A stretch of DNA of 64,000 bases from positions 1,116,001 through 1,180,000 of the forward strand of contig JAGTXZ010000011.1 in the NCBI GenBank assembly GCA_018398575.1, written 5' to 3'. Made by a program: the position numbers and the translations under genes. Under the pieces are notes generated by a model. That model was given only the letters and a program-made list of their open reading frames with translations. It did no database searches and was not told the origin of the DNA. This DNA comes from Ampelomyces quisqualis (lineage: Eukaryota; Ascomycota; Dothideomycetes; Pleosporales; Phaeosphaeriaceae). The stretch's first letter is position 1; every line of letters starts with the position of its first letter. Shown here one piece after another: positions 44,201 to 56,597 of this stretch.

Positions 44201-47200
44201 GTTCTAGTATAATTTTTTGACGTTGAGTCATAAAGCTTTAAAGTTTGCTCGGCGTTTCATCGGTGTTGACAAGATGCAGTAGTATACCGGTAAGTAATTC
44301 GTTGTCGCGAAGCCTTCACTGTGGTGTTTCCACGTTTCGCTCTACTTTACAGAGTACACGTCCTTCTTTCTATCCGCAATCACTTTTTCCATGCACGAGA
44401 TGGAACTTAGGCGTGGGAGTCGCGGTCCCGTCCAATGCAGCTAGCAGCACCCAAACCGACCAGTCGGCGTCCCAAAACGTCAGTTGACATAACCCGGTAC
44501 GAGCCCACCTACACGGATCTGGAACTCGTCTCGACATTCCACGTTTTCTTCTTCTTTGTACTACACATCAACAAGCTCCTAACTCCAAGCGTACCCACCG
44601 CGACGTCACTACGCGCACAAGTCACAATGCTAGGCGGCATTCTCGACGCCCATCATGCTCGACGCGAGCTCAAACCCCTCCTCGGTAAAACCTTCTCCTG
44701 CCGACCACGTGTCGATTGGCGAGCCGAGTCCGACCCGAGTCTGTCGATCACTTTGCTATGCGCTATGGAGTGCTGATGTCCACGCGACTGCTGAGGCTGA
44801 AGGGAATTGTATTGTGCGACGTAGCTATGTAGGCTGGTTGCCGGATTGGGTTAATGCAAGTGAAGAAAGTGTGGAAAGTGGATGTGACTAACGATATTCC
44901 CATGCAATGCAATTCCTGGGAGAGTATCTGCAGGCAGCATGCTATTTTGCCGCTATAACTTCTTCATGAACGGAACACCAATTTTTATTTTGAGGTGCGG
45001 GTTGAAAACACCTTCGGCGTTAGTCAAGTGTGTCCCAATTGGCCTATCCATTTTTGAAGCTGTTCAGCCTAGGTTGGCTTCGCAATGTGCGAGTCTTCTC
45101 TGTTGATAACAAGCGGACTAGCATAGAACACATGGAGCCATCTTTGTAGTACTGAACCGATAAAGCAAAGGTACTGACGATATCGATAGCGCACTCGTAG
45201 TGGTTGGTAAGTAGTGCCTCGTAGTAAGATAGACTCTCCAATACTGACGACAAGATTTGAGCGACCAGACTGCTCGTTTTGATACCAACCTGTAGGCATA
45301 GACTCGTTCTCTTCCTACATTCGTGGTTCTGACTTGCATCGGCCTGTCTAATCTAACAGTGTCCTCAGGTGGGGTGTTTACACGATAGTGAAATGTTAGT
45401 ATTGCGTGCAACGTTCCTGCACTTCTCATCCTCATAAAGTTCCTACACTTCTCATCATCATAACGTTCCTACACTTCTCATCAAAAGAGCTTTGTTGATG
45501 TGAATCTCTTGTCCACAATCTCATACTCCATAGTCCATCTCACATTCTTTTGCTCTACGGTCCAGGCAATTCGCTGGCTGAATCCATCTGCACCAACACG
45601 AAGTTGGAAAACGCAGAATCTATAATCTAGGATCAATGTCACCATAACTGGTTGATTTCTAAAACCATCGCGTTTGCACACTTCTTTCCAATGCATTCAT
45701 ATTCCATGTCTAGTGGGCTGTAACAGAAACTTACTCAAAGACACTACTGCCTGCACACAAATCGCGTATATTTTGAATGTATCAATGGTCGACCCTGCGG
45801 ATCACGACCTACAGGCTGGGTTTCTATCTTGAGGATCAATGCTTCACGGGAATGCACCCTAGTATCTCTGAGCAACGTTTCGCAATGCTCTGTAGAGTAG
45901 GCACTCTGTCCTTTTTACTGAAATTCTCTTTCGGCTGTACCTACTCCCAATCTGATGCCACCTAGTCTAGACCTCGTTAACACGATCTAATGTAAGGGTA
46001 GTAGCAAGCATTGCTAGACTTTGGTCACTAGTAGGGAGATGAACAATAGGCTCGACTCTTCTCGTAATGTCATCATAGCCGCGATAAGAAATTTTCATCG
46101 CTCCGTACTTCATGCACTCCAAAACTCGTTAGTTATACACTTCAAGATTTCAGGTAAAGCGTCAACTTATATCTTTTATAGAAGGAAATCTATTTCTAGA
46201 AATCCTAAGCAAGAGACTGTGCAGCATACTAGCGCTCTTTAGGATCGAATAATGTATCTTTTCTTTCTTGCACTCGCGACACGCTGCATAAGCCCGAGTC
46301 TTTACTGCTAATAGAAAAAAAAGACACAGTATAGGAAGCAGTAAAGCACACAGACTTGTCTTGACAACAAGAGTTCTTCCTTATATTATTGGTCACGGAG
46401 GTCTAAACAATTGGTACATATTGTGGCTTCTGGAGTCTACTATGTACTACTAAATTGTCTTCTGGATTAAGGGTATAAGCATTGAGTGGGTCTGACGCTA
46501 TGCTTCTTGTATTTGGGTCACAGGCGACATGTTAGTTGGCAAACAACAAATGTAAGTGTAGGAATTTACAGCGTCTGATTGGGCTGCTGTCGTCAAACTG
46601 TCAAGTGCAACGCACTACTATAGGGAATACCAGTGCGTAAACCAATAAAGCTGTTATGGTGCAACCCCTAACAGATTCATGTAGAAGTCGGCGAATATTA
46701 AGATTGTGAGCAGGCTATTACGTTCGCGTTAACTATAGTCAAGATTATGCTCCGCGTTATAGTTTGCATGCTGAGAGCTGGTGCGGCATGTTCTCTTAAT
46801 TTGAAAAAGCTGCGCCTTTGAACAGGCTTGCTGCTTTGCAAGCACTATCCTGTAAATTCAATTGGGGCCAATTTTCGTATAGGTTCACAGGTAAATGTAT
46901 CAAGCATTCATAGTTCCTATAATTGTTGCCCTGTTAGTGCATTTGGAGTCCATACAACCAGGTGGCCCTGGAGCTCAGACGTCCTGATGCCAAAAAAACA
47001 CGTCAGTTCTGGTAGCAGCAGCCGCGTGACTTAATAGCAAAGATTGGCAACGGGATTATCTCTTTTTTTACTCAAGGGCTCTGTCAGCCCCGTCATTTCT
47101 CCATGGCCTATTCATCAGAAACCTTAACCAGCAACAATAGTGAAAGCGACCCGCTTGGGCTTCTGTTCTTTCTAAGCGTCGGATAGCTTCTTAACGTTCC

Positions 47201-48690
47201 TCCACAGAGATGCAGTTATACCCAGTCAAGCTGCTCAGTAAGGACGAATTTACAACGACGGAGCCCAGATTTGTTGTAGCACAGAGTAATCGTATGGCAT
47301 AGCTGATGCAAGTTCTCACCCGCACATCCGTTGATGTCTTCAGTGAGACATACAAACAAGATAAAGAGCTCTATTTTAATCAAATCAATAATCATCTTGA
47401 CTAAGTCGTATAGTGTATTCCTTCACACCTAACGAGCTGTGGATCACGCCATAATTGTGCGTCTTCATGCTCGAGAATGAATAGAGTCATGGGTTTGGGT
47501 ATTTTGTGGAATGCTCTTATACTTCGTATAAGGCTTTGCTGCTTGTGACCACACACATTTCCACCAGACGTGCCAAATCAAACGTTGATCCAATCGGCAT
47601 TCCCCATCCTGCTAGCAGGTACTTGCATAGGAGAATTTTGTCTTTTTCTTTCTTCTGATCGTTGTTTGCGGGAAACACTTCCCAAGATATCGCGTCTACT
47701 GCTGCAAACCTATTACTCCAGAGCTATCAGAGTATGTCTTGAGTTGCGTGTCCCACTCTTTTGTCATGCATATGCGTACGAAGAGTATGTCGCCTTTTTG
47801 GAAATTGATCTTGCGTTCCCTTGCGATTGCTTCATCATCCGACACCTTGACTCACGCCTTGAAAAGGTAGAGTATACAATTCCTTGCGTTTATACCCACG
47901 ATGCGTAATCGATCAGTACACCTCGTCCCGTGATTCCACCTTTTGTCCAGTTTTGCATTCCAATACGTGTAGAGTTTCGGTCCTCAACTCCACCGGCTTT
48001 CGTACCTCCAGAAAACTTTCTCTCACTGTCGCCTTCCTCTTGGCTTTGCACAAAGTGTCGCATGCCATCCCGTTGGCTGCTTTGTTGTGGATTGAACGTG
48101 TACATGTCTTTGTATGCTATGCCATCGAAGAGAGGCATCATTGCATGCTTGCGTGGTTGGCAGCCAAGGCCTGCAGTTTCGAGCTTGGTAAGCTACGAGT
48201 CCCAGTTTAGAGTCAGGCGTCATCCAGTCCCAATTTCTTGAGATGCGGCTTTGGTGACAATGTCGGGTGTCGAAATGGCTAGGTTACTGAAACCTTCTTC
48301 GCGACTTCCTACCCATAGGCGCTTGGGTTTAGAGAGTTTGTCGTGTGTGGTTTCGAAGAAAGAAGGATAGTTCGACCGCATGTTGGGTGACGAATCTGAT
48401 CCAAGCTACCCTGATTGACCAAATTTTGCCCATGCTTTCTACGGTAAACACTCTTAGCCTACCACGTACCTCTGCTGTATATCCTCGCTATGCAAGCAGG
48501 TTTCTGACCACGTTTTTACCACTCAGTGCTCGTTAGCCCAGATGGTCTCTTGCACAGCAGAGGAGCAGATTTTGCAAGGCGAGGATCACCGACGGTTACG
48601 GATAGTCATACAACTGGAATCACGCATAAAAGCATCAGTCAGGAGCGCAAACAAGTCGAAATAACCGGCACTTAATCTTCTTTGTAGTAG
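41283..48690. other. Gene desert, about 7.4 kb
   Basis: No gene I can support. The left part (41.4-42.6 kb) is GC-richer, so open frames pile up on both strands; the longest is 220 codons (41430-42092, plus), with many Trp/Cys and no similarity, and is probably chance. A stretch around 46.0-46.3 kb is CTAG/TA-rich like RIP-touched DNA. One 26-bp tandem repeat is listed separately. No tRNA or rRNA seen. Confidence 0.5.
45413..45484. repeat. 26-bp tandem repeat, about 2.8 copies
   Basis: Units start at 45413, 45439 and 45465 with the core GTTCCTACACTTCTCATC. Copies differ by a few bases. Confidence 0.9.
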
Positions 48691-49424
48691 TTGGATCATT
48701 TATCAGATTTGCAGCGCAGTGTATGCAGACTTATCTGATGCACATGCAGGCGTACGGCTACTACGCCAGCATCATCGCATGCACGATCGGACAGCCGTGG
48801 TACATGTATTTCAATCTGCCTCAGTAAGGCGAGCCGGGTTACACAAGCTGGACTACACACACGACTGCAACTCCCAATCGCTTGTTCTCCGGTAGTGGAG
48901 CGATCGGCTCCCTCTTCATGATGTTGTCAGCCGAGAAATTTGGGAGGAACAAACACTCAACTTGGGTGCTTCTTGTCGGTATTTGGAGGTGTGTTGCAAG
49001 TTGGAGCTACAGCTTTGGCGTAGGTGCGGCACAACCATATGCCATTATATCAAAGCTGACCATCGACCAAGTATATTTTATGCTGCCCGGTTGTTTGAAG
49101 CTGCGGTGTCGGTGTCTCACGACGGTTTGTCCGATGTATCTCTCGGGGCCTTTTCTACAACGGTGGCTAGTCGGCCACGATCCCATCTTTGCTGGCTGGA
49201 TCGGATACGGCTGTTACTTTGCGAAACAAGTCAATCTCTCCTTCGAGTGGTCATTCCCGTTGTGCTTCCAGATCTTGTGCCCCTTGATTCTGTTGCTAGA
49301 ATCACCATTCTTACGTCGACTACCTCTATCGCCATCATTAGAGGTAACACAGAGGAAGCTTTGGATGCCATCAAGAAGATGTGTATGAGCTCTGAAGACC
49401 CAGATCACCTCGTCGCAAGTTGAG
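48691..49424 (+). pseudogene. Broken MFS sugar transporter gene
   Basis: Hexose-transporter family sequence is recognisable across several frames. IACTIGQPWYMYFNLPQ is followed by a stop where the family has a Glu, then GEPGYTSW. SGSGAIGSLFMMLSAEKFGR is followed by loss of frame through the third to fifth membrane segments. Then TVCPMYLSG, RWLVGHDPIFAGWIGYGCYFA, WSFPLCFQILCPLILLLESP, another frame change and finally IIRGNTEEALDAIKKM. It ends where the central loop starts, so the C-terminal half is missing. Frameshifts, stops and truncation make it a relic. It lies about 580 bp upstream of the GH15 gene on the same strand. Confidence 0.8.
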
Positions 49425-50006
49425 GCCAAATGCGTCTCGCTGATGAAGGGTTGCCAAGCAGTAACGACTGTAAACTAACGGAAACATCCAGTTTCGAGTA
49501 TGTAATAATGTAATGACGGAAAAGATCAAATGCGGGGGATCTTGATCGAATTAAGGACGTGGTTCTGGCCGAGGCGATTGACGGAAGCGGCTAGCGCTAA
49601 CCATTTCCTCAGACTAACTTTCGCCCGACGTACTGGCGCTTCTCTGAGCGTCACACGCACGCGACTCGTCTGACTTCCACGATCTCCGACTCGCTGCCGC
49701 ATTTGGCTCCTGACCACCGGTTGGACACCGGCTCGCTCGCGAAGCGTGCTTTTGGGCACATGGACTTGTCACGATCGAAATCATGGAAGCCATACCTGGC
49801 ATACCTGCCATATGCGAACGATCCCGCCGTTTGATCTCCAACGAACTCCTAGATTCCCGTTGACAACTCATCCAAACCCGACCCATATTCTTACACTGCT
49901 GTCACCATCCTAACCTTTGACTCATGCACGCTAAGAGCTGGTGACACTATACACATATATCTACCTATCCTCTCTGAAAACTCTTCGTCTCGTCGGAACT
50001 TTAATC
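49425..50006. other. Intergenic upstream of GH15 gene
   Basis: Promoter region of the glucoamylase gene; no further gene. Open frames on the minus strand are short and unrecognised. Confidence 0.5.
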
Positions 50007-51633
50007 ATGCTCGTGAGGATTATCGGTCTAGCATGCTTCATTCTTGATGCTGCTGCCTTCTCAATACCAGTCCTACCGCCCCTAAGCCATTTCCTCGGTG
50101 TTGGCCATGCCCAGAATCAGCAACAGCCAATACAAGACTCTCTCGATACATGGATTGAAAAGGAAGAGAAGATTGCATTAGACAAGCTATTCGCAAACGT
50201 CGCTCCAGGTGGCAGAAATATCCAAGGCAAAGGCGTTGCGCCCGGCACGGTTGTTGCGAGTCCAAGCACAAGTGAGCCGGACTACTGGTATCAATGTCAG
50301 TATCCTGCCTAGAGCATTGCTACACTAAGAAGCTGACATTCGAACAGGGGTTCGGGACGCTGCAATTACCATGAGCTCGCTAGTAGACCTCTATTTCGAT
50401 AGCCCATCCTCTTCCCTCGGCTCGAAAATAGCTGTGATTATTGACACGTACACCTCTCTCCAAAGGGACATTCAACACACTTCGAATCCCTCAGGGTCAT
50501 TTGATGATCTATCAGGTCTTGGTGAACCAAAGTTTGGTGTTGATGGTCAGCCTTTCACAGGCTCGTGGGGCCGCCCACAGCGCGATGGACCTGCGTTGCG
50601 TGCGTTGACGCTCATGCACTACATACGCGAATACAATGCGTCACATCCGAATTTTTGGTCGTCTAATAGGGCAGGCGAATTCTTCGAGCCATTCTACTAC
50701 GCATCGATGCCACCGAATAGTGTCATAAAAGCAGATTTGGAGTATGTCAGCCACAACTGGAACAAGTCTGGTTTTGATCTGTGGGAAGAAGTCGAGGGAC
50801 TGCACTTCTTCAATCTTATGGTCAGTGCGAGGAGTCTGAAAGAAGGCAGCGATCTTGCAAGTGCATTCGGAGACCACGATGCGGCGGAATGGTATGCAGA
50901 ACAAGCTGGCTACATCGAGAAGCTTTTGAGCAAGTTCTGGAATGCCAAAAAATCCCACTTGGTTGAAACCCTTTGGAGCAAACGGAGCGGGCTAGACTGC
51001 GGAATCCTTCTCGGCTCTCTACACGCAACTCCATGTGAAGAATCTGGGACGCAGAGCATATATCCACCGTGGTCCGATGAGGTTCTTATTTCTCTACTTG
51101 CTCTGGCCCGCGATCAACACGACCGCTTCCCGGTCAACCAGAGTCCTGCTCAGCACAAGGACGGTGATGAAGAGAATTTCGCATTCGAAGGCACCGGCAT
51201 CGGCCGATACCCTGAAGACGTGTACGACGGCTACAGCAACTCTAATAGAGGCGGCAATCCTTGGTTCTTGTGCACCTCATCCGCGGCAGAGATCCTGTAC
51301 CGGAGCGCTACACACTTTTCCCTTTCCTCGAACATCACCGTCACGAAACTCGCACTACCATTCTACAAATCCCTGCTCATATCCTCCAGCCTCGATGTCA
51401 AAGTTGGCACTTTCGGCCCCAGCGACGCGCTCTACAATTCCGTAATCGAAAGGCTCAAGACCACCGGTGACGGATTTCTCGAAGTTGTCAAGACACACGT
51501 TGACGCCGAGGGAAGCATGAGCGAGCAGTTCGACAGAGTTACGGGATTCATGCGTGGCGCGAAAGATCTCACGTGGAGCTACGGTGCGTTCCTGGGAGCT
51601 CTGCGGGCGAGGAAAATGGCGAGGGGCGCTTAA
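50007..51633 (+). CDS. Secreted glycoside hydrolase family 15 glucoamylase
   Basis: Glucan 1,4-alpha-glucosidase releasing glucose from starch or glycogen ends. Two exons: 50007-50295 and 50348-51633 (52-nt GT-AG intron), encoding 524 aa. An N-terminal signal peptide (MLVRIIGLACFILDAAAFS) and short Gln-rich spacer precede the (alpha/alpha)6 catalytic domain: YWYQWVRDAAIT, GRPQRDGPALRA, and DLWEEV with catalytic acid Glu243. Base Glu489 lies in GSMSEQFD, followed by LTWSYGAFLGAL. There is no CBM20 starch-binding domain, as in yeast Sga1-type or single-domain enzymes. An in-frame ATG at 49941 would place an unlikely leader before the signal peptide. Probably extracellular. Confidence 0.93.
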
Positions 51634-52318
51634 CTGCAGGGGGTCAAGGACGAATTATAAATCGGCAGAATAGCTACGTGACAAGTGATAGGATCAACAC
51701 TGGAACGCACGGCGGGCTCGGGGGCTGGTATACCCTAGATGCAAATACTTATAACACACGTTAGATTACTCAACCTTCTGATGCCGTCAGCGTGAGACTT
51801 GACTGCGCCCGTCTTGCGCCCATCTTGCTTCGTCCGACTATATCCAGTATGCAGGGCATAGGACCGCTAGAAAAACACATTCAATATTTACTGCCGCTCC
51901 TAACAGAGTGTGATGGCAACGAAACAGTGGTGCTGCCCGTGCTGACTCAGTAGCGCACGTGGTTGAAACATACAAGCTGAAGCTGAGGCAACACCAAACA
52001 ACTATCACGCTTTTGGATGTTTCGAGACTCGGCATAAATGCTTCGGAAGGGGGAGGGGAGCTGGAAGGACTTGAAGAGAGAACCTCAGTCTTGACTTGAT
52101 GCGAAATGAGGGCTCGGGTCTTCGTCGCAGCAAGATTTATCAATACAAACATATGGTATTTCGCACGTGAAGTATCAAGCTAAACAGTTGAAGTCATAGC
52201 TATTGTACGTTGAATCCATAATTCAAGAGAACGTATTGCTCCGCCTTTCCTAGACAGTTACGATGCACTCATGTTCTGTTCGCCAACGGCATCATTCCCC
52301 TCGTGCCCTCCCGCGCAA
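51634..52318. other. Convergent intergenic region
   Basis: 3' flanks of two convergent genes. No gene recognised. Confidence 0.55.
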
Positions 52319-53915
52319 TCATCTCAATAAACTCAAACTCTTCTTCTTCAAGCTCAGGAATCTTCTCGGACTCGCCAGATCCCACTGAATCTCCGGCGTC
52401 CACCCATTCCCCTCATGCAACGTATCTCGTATACTCGGTGGCTGGGCGAAACTGAGTCCCGTACCTAAACTGGTTCTTACATTCTCACTGAATGTCGAGC
52501 ACGTTGGTGAAGAAGCCTGAGTGTGACTGTAACTGAAAGTTGACTCAGCTGGGCTGGGAAGTTGAGCCCATGGACCGCCGAGGCGGCGGATGATGCGATG
52601 TTCTTCGGAGGCGCGCCATTCGCGCTTCTGGGAAGATGTTGGTTGTTCGGTAAAAACCTTTTGGGAGAGGGACGGTTGGCGAGATACCCGGCGCGATGAT
52701 GACGGAATGGATAGATGTGAGGAGCGTGACCGTGATAGATGAGCGTTTTCCGGAATGGGTGGCATAGGTGGTGCTCTCTTCCCATTGATTTCGATTCTGA
52801 TTTCTGATTCCACATAATTGTCATCATGTATGCTTTCGCTGTCCTTTGGAGTGGGTTCTTTGGCAGAGGTGGGGCGCGAGTCCTGCTTTTCCAGATCGGA
52901 GGTTCTTTGGGGCTTGGAGTATGACCCTGGTCCTTTTGCGCCGTTGGGAATGTGCCATCTATTATCAACGCGCAATATTGCGTACATCATTACGGTCTGG
53001 AATTCGAACAAAAAGTTCAAGATGTAGAAAGGGCCTTTGCCTAGATATCCTGGCAGGGGCTGTGTTCGTGGCACGGGCGTCTGCCAGGTAATGCCACATC
53101 GATACCAAGCGCCTATGGAAAGCAAGGTCGTGCTAACGAGTAACACAATGACTTTTGTTCGAAGACGGCCTGTTCCGAACTCGTCGATAGGTGCGTACGG
53201 GATCAGAAGCGTGAGTGTAACCATTGGAAGTGGCAACGTTGCAAAGATGGCCAGGACGGTTGAACCATAAATCTGGAGCGAGCGATCGGTGATCCGTATT
53301 TGGAGATCGAGAGTGTACGCGATTTGTATGGTCGCTGTTATAACCACGATGAGAGTGGCGCCGATAACTACCAAGAGGATTTTGAAGCCCATGCCGAACG
53401 CAAGGTGCCAGCCGAAACGTCGATGTGTGGCCCGAACGAGGCGCATAGCAAAAATGAGGTTGATTATGAAGAGTATCAATACACCAGCTGCAAGAAATAT
53501 CTGGGCCGCCAGAGCTATCTGTGCGTTTCGAGGTTGTGATACGGAGGCGATGCGTAGTATCGAAGTCAGGACACGCGACATACAGAATACTTACAATACC
53601 TTTAGCGACACAGCGCAAGAAAAAACGTTAAGGTCACACGTACCAAATATGCACAAACTCGGCACGAACTTGTGGCCCCTCGACAGATTGCCTCGAAATA
53701 TCTTCATGTGCACTGCTGCGCCTATGAGGAAGAGGACCATGAAGACAGTCTGGACTGGAATGTCGACACGTTTGACTGGTGGTCCGCCCGGAGTCCAAAC
53801 CATAGGCGTATAAGGGGGGATTTGACTGCTCGCCTGTTTCCTGTTAGATGTTGGCTACTATCGGAGAGAAACAGATTGGTCTTACGGATGGAGGCATGGT
53901 ACCTTGATAGGCCAT
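52319..53915 (-). CDS. DUF3112 multipass membrane protein
   Basis: Three exons: 53915-53886 (10 codons), 53833-53644 and 53589-52319; introns of 52 and 54 nt, GT-AG, encoding 496 aa. Motifs near the N-terminus are IPPYTPMVWTPGGPPVKRVDIPVQ and RGHKFVPSLCIF|VFCMSRVLTSILR. About seven hydrophobic helices (to about residue 290) follow in the pattern of fungal DUF3112 proteins, a GPCR-like seven-helix family without assigned function. The cytosolic C-terminal 200 residues are Ser/Pro-rich and disordered (SSHLSIPSSSRRVSRQPS), a likely phosphorylation platform. Convergent with GH15. Confidence 0.82.
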
Positions 53916-55832
53916 GATTACCAGACACGCTCAACACCGAGAGATGTTCCTAAGACCAGCTTCCAGGAAGTCTACACGCAAAGAAGGAAAATAGCGCAGC
54001 AAAAAAATGATGTGCCAGCACCATGTCGCGTTGCTCGTGGGGAGAGTTCGTAGATAACAGTACGCGACTCGAGATCTCGGTACACGAAATAAGCATCCAG
54101 GGCACGATTGAGGCGTGTTGATAAAACATGTTTGGGTCACCGGTACCGAGTCCCGTACTCCAGGGTGAGCCATCAGGTTTGAGCAAGGTTTGATGTGGAT
54201 CGTGCCTGATCTGCGACGCTGTGCTACTTACTCCGTACGGTACCGGTAGTCCGCGCTACCCAAAATAGCTCGTGGCCCGCACGTCAGGACGAAGTATTGG
54301 AACACGACTCTGGCCAGAGCACAAACTTGTAAGTAACCAAGTCGAGCGATTGGAATCCGATTCATACTTGAATTGGCGGTGGATTTGCACAAAGCATAGA
54401 AGAAGTCATGGTGTACCTCGACATCATGAGCACCCGTGAATATTGCTAGCTTTCGCTTCACAACACTATCGAGCAGAGGACAGGGCATGCATCACCGCAT
54501 TTACTCAACCGTGCTTCATGTGCACTTTTATGGACACTTGAACCGACTTGTTGAACCAATAGCTTGATTTCGTCCACTCACTTCTGTCTAGGCACAACCT
54601 CTGTCGAGTTCCCTAGTCAGCTCGTCAATTCGCTTGCAATTCCACACACAACATCGGCCTCATATCATATCATATATATGGTCGTCTAGATTACTCTGAC
54701 TAGCATGGCAGGTCTCGTCTGTCAAGATCTGACGCAACATTCCCCAGCAGTGCAAATACGTGTTGCTCTCGAGGAAGTCATGGAGACAGCCATATCCGCA
54801 GATCTGTTTTTTTAGTACTCGAATCCGAGGTATAGGTGATCAAAATCAGAGCCCACAAACCTCGAGCTCCGGCCCAGCTCGTAGCTTTGCGCCTTTTGTT
54901 TCGCGACTCGAATACTCTGCTCGATACGAGCAACATTTTCTCCCCAATCAGGTGCCTACTAATTGAGCGAGCATGCTGCCACTATGACGTTCATGGCTGT
55001 TCTTGCTGGCGTGAAATTTGCAATTCCAGGTCACATTCTGGAATCATGTAGGTAGCGGTAGAAGTGGTATCGGTCTCATCAGCACATCAGCGTTGCCCTC
55101 TAGACTACGGAGCAATCACAAGTCACAATTCCTGTAGGCGTCTGCATGACACCGGATTGGCTATTCGGGCGTTTCACCGATCATAAAATCAGGAAGTATT
55201 TGATTGGTGGCTGCCATGATGCTGTTTCGATACGGGTTAAGCACTCCTGATTCTGACTGAGGAAAGGTGCCAGACTCATGCAGAGGCCAACACTGTGGGC
55301 AGTACATATCACAACTGTTGAGGCATGTTCGCTCGGCCTTGACCTCATCTGCGCAATGAGATTTTAATAACCGTGGTTGAGAATCCACATACCCGAGTAC
55401 TGCCGCTATTCGCATCGTTTAATCATGAGAAGAGCTACACACTTCATGAGGTGGCAGGCGAAGCATTCCTATTTCCTACACATGCCGTGCATAGGGATAT
55501 CTGACCTTGACGCCACCATCGCAGACAAAAAGAGACTAAAAAGGGCTGATCAACGTCTGGACAAGCTTTAATATGACATATCTAAAGGAGAGCTGCGATT
55601 GGCTGTCAAGCTTGATACAGATGCTGCCACCTTCTATGGCGTTGTCGAGCAAGAAGAACGAGTACCTGTAAAGGATGTCCTGCCACCTACGTTAGCGCCT
55701 TGGCACCAATGACGTCGTCACGTCCACAAATATATCGTCGCGCGTCAAACTTCAATCTCAACCACATCACCGCACCACAACCATCACGCCTCCAAATCCC
55801 CCAAAACTTCATCCGCCTTCTCATCTCCCACA
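53916..55832. other. Intergenic, 1.9 kb, no gene recognised
   Basis: Short frames only. A CATAT-rich patch lies at about 54660-54680. The right end is the promoter of the thioredoxin-like gene. Confidence 0.5.
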
Positions 55833-56442
55833 ATGCCACTCCGTCCCTCAATCCGGCTTATCAAATCCCCCAAACCCTCCCTCGCAACATCCACTCCGAC
55901 ATCCCTCACGCTCCCCAGGCGCTTCTCTATCCTCCCCACCACCCCCCGCTCCCACACAAACCGCGTCTTCGACCCCATCCGCCAACCAAACGACCTGCAC
56001 ACCCTGACCATGCTCAACGCCGCCGACAACCGCACGCTCATCACCCTCTGGAGCGCAAAATGGTGCACAACATGCCAAACCGTGGCCCCTCTACTACGGC
56101 GCATGCTGGAACACGAGAAGGTAGGGGAACGCGAGGGCGGGCTGGGGTACGTTGAGGTGGAGATGGACTCGACGTTGATTGGGGATCTGCCTGTTGTTTA
56201 TCAGGTACGTGCAAAGGGGTGAAATAGAAAGGTCGGGAGAGGAGAGAGCTGACGAGGTGTGTGCGCAGGTTTCAAGTATGCCTACCTTGTTGGCGTTTAG
56301 TCGGCAGGAAGCGCAGTTTGATACTAAGATGACGAGACCGGATGAAATGCGCAACGAGGGCATTTTGAGAGAGTGGTTGGTGAATGAGGCGACGAGGGGA
56401 GGGAGGAAGGGAGGTGGCGGTGGGAGTATATTTGGTTGGTAG
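55833..56442 (+). CDS. Mitochondrial thioredoxin-like protein with WCTTC site
   Basis: Two exons: 55833-56204 and 56269-56442 (64-nt GT-AG intron), encoding 181 aa. The N-terminal about 45 residues are rich in Arg/Ser/Thr/Pro and free of acids, like a mitochondrial presequence. A thioredoxin fold follows: LITLWSAKWCTTCQTVAPLL with redox pair C78-C81, VEVEMDS, and the cis-Pro loop SSMPTLLAFSRQEA. The active site is WCTTC instead of WCGPC, which should change redox potential. The Gly-rich C-terminus ends SIFGW. This resembles a fungal family of unusual mitochondrial thioredoxins; substrate unknown. Confidence 0.85.
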
Positions 56443-56597
56443 TCTGGTCCTGGAGGATAGCTGGTCTGACATGTTAAGAGGATTCGAGGATTGGAAACGC
56501 GAAGGAGTGAAGACGTGTTATGTTCATGTAAGTGCTTCTACGTATTGATTACAGAGGAAGGTAGGCATTGGAAGCTAACTTTGATCAAGATCTACCA

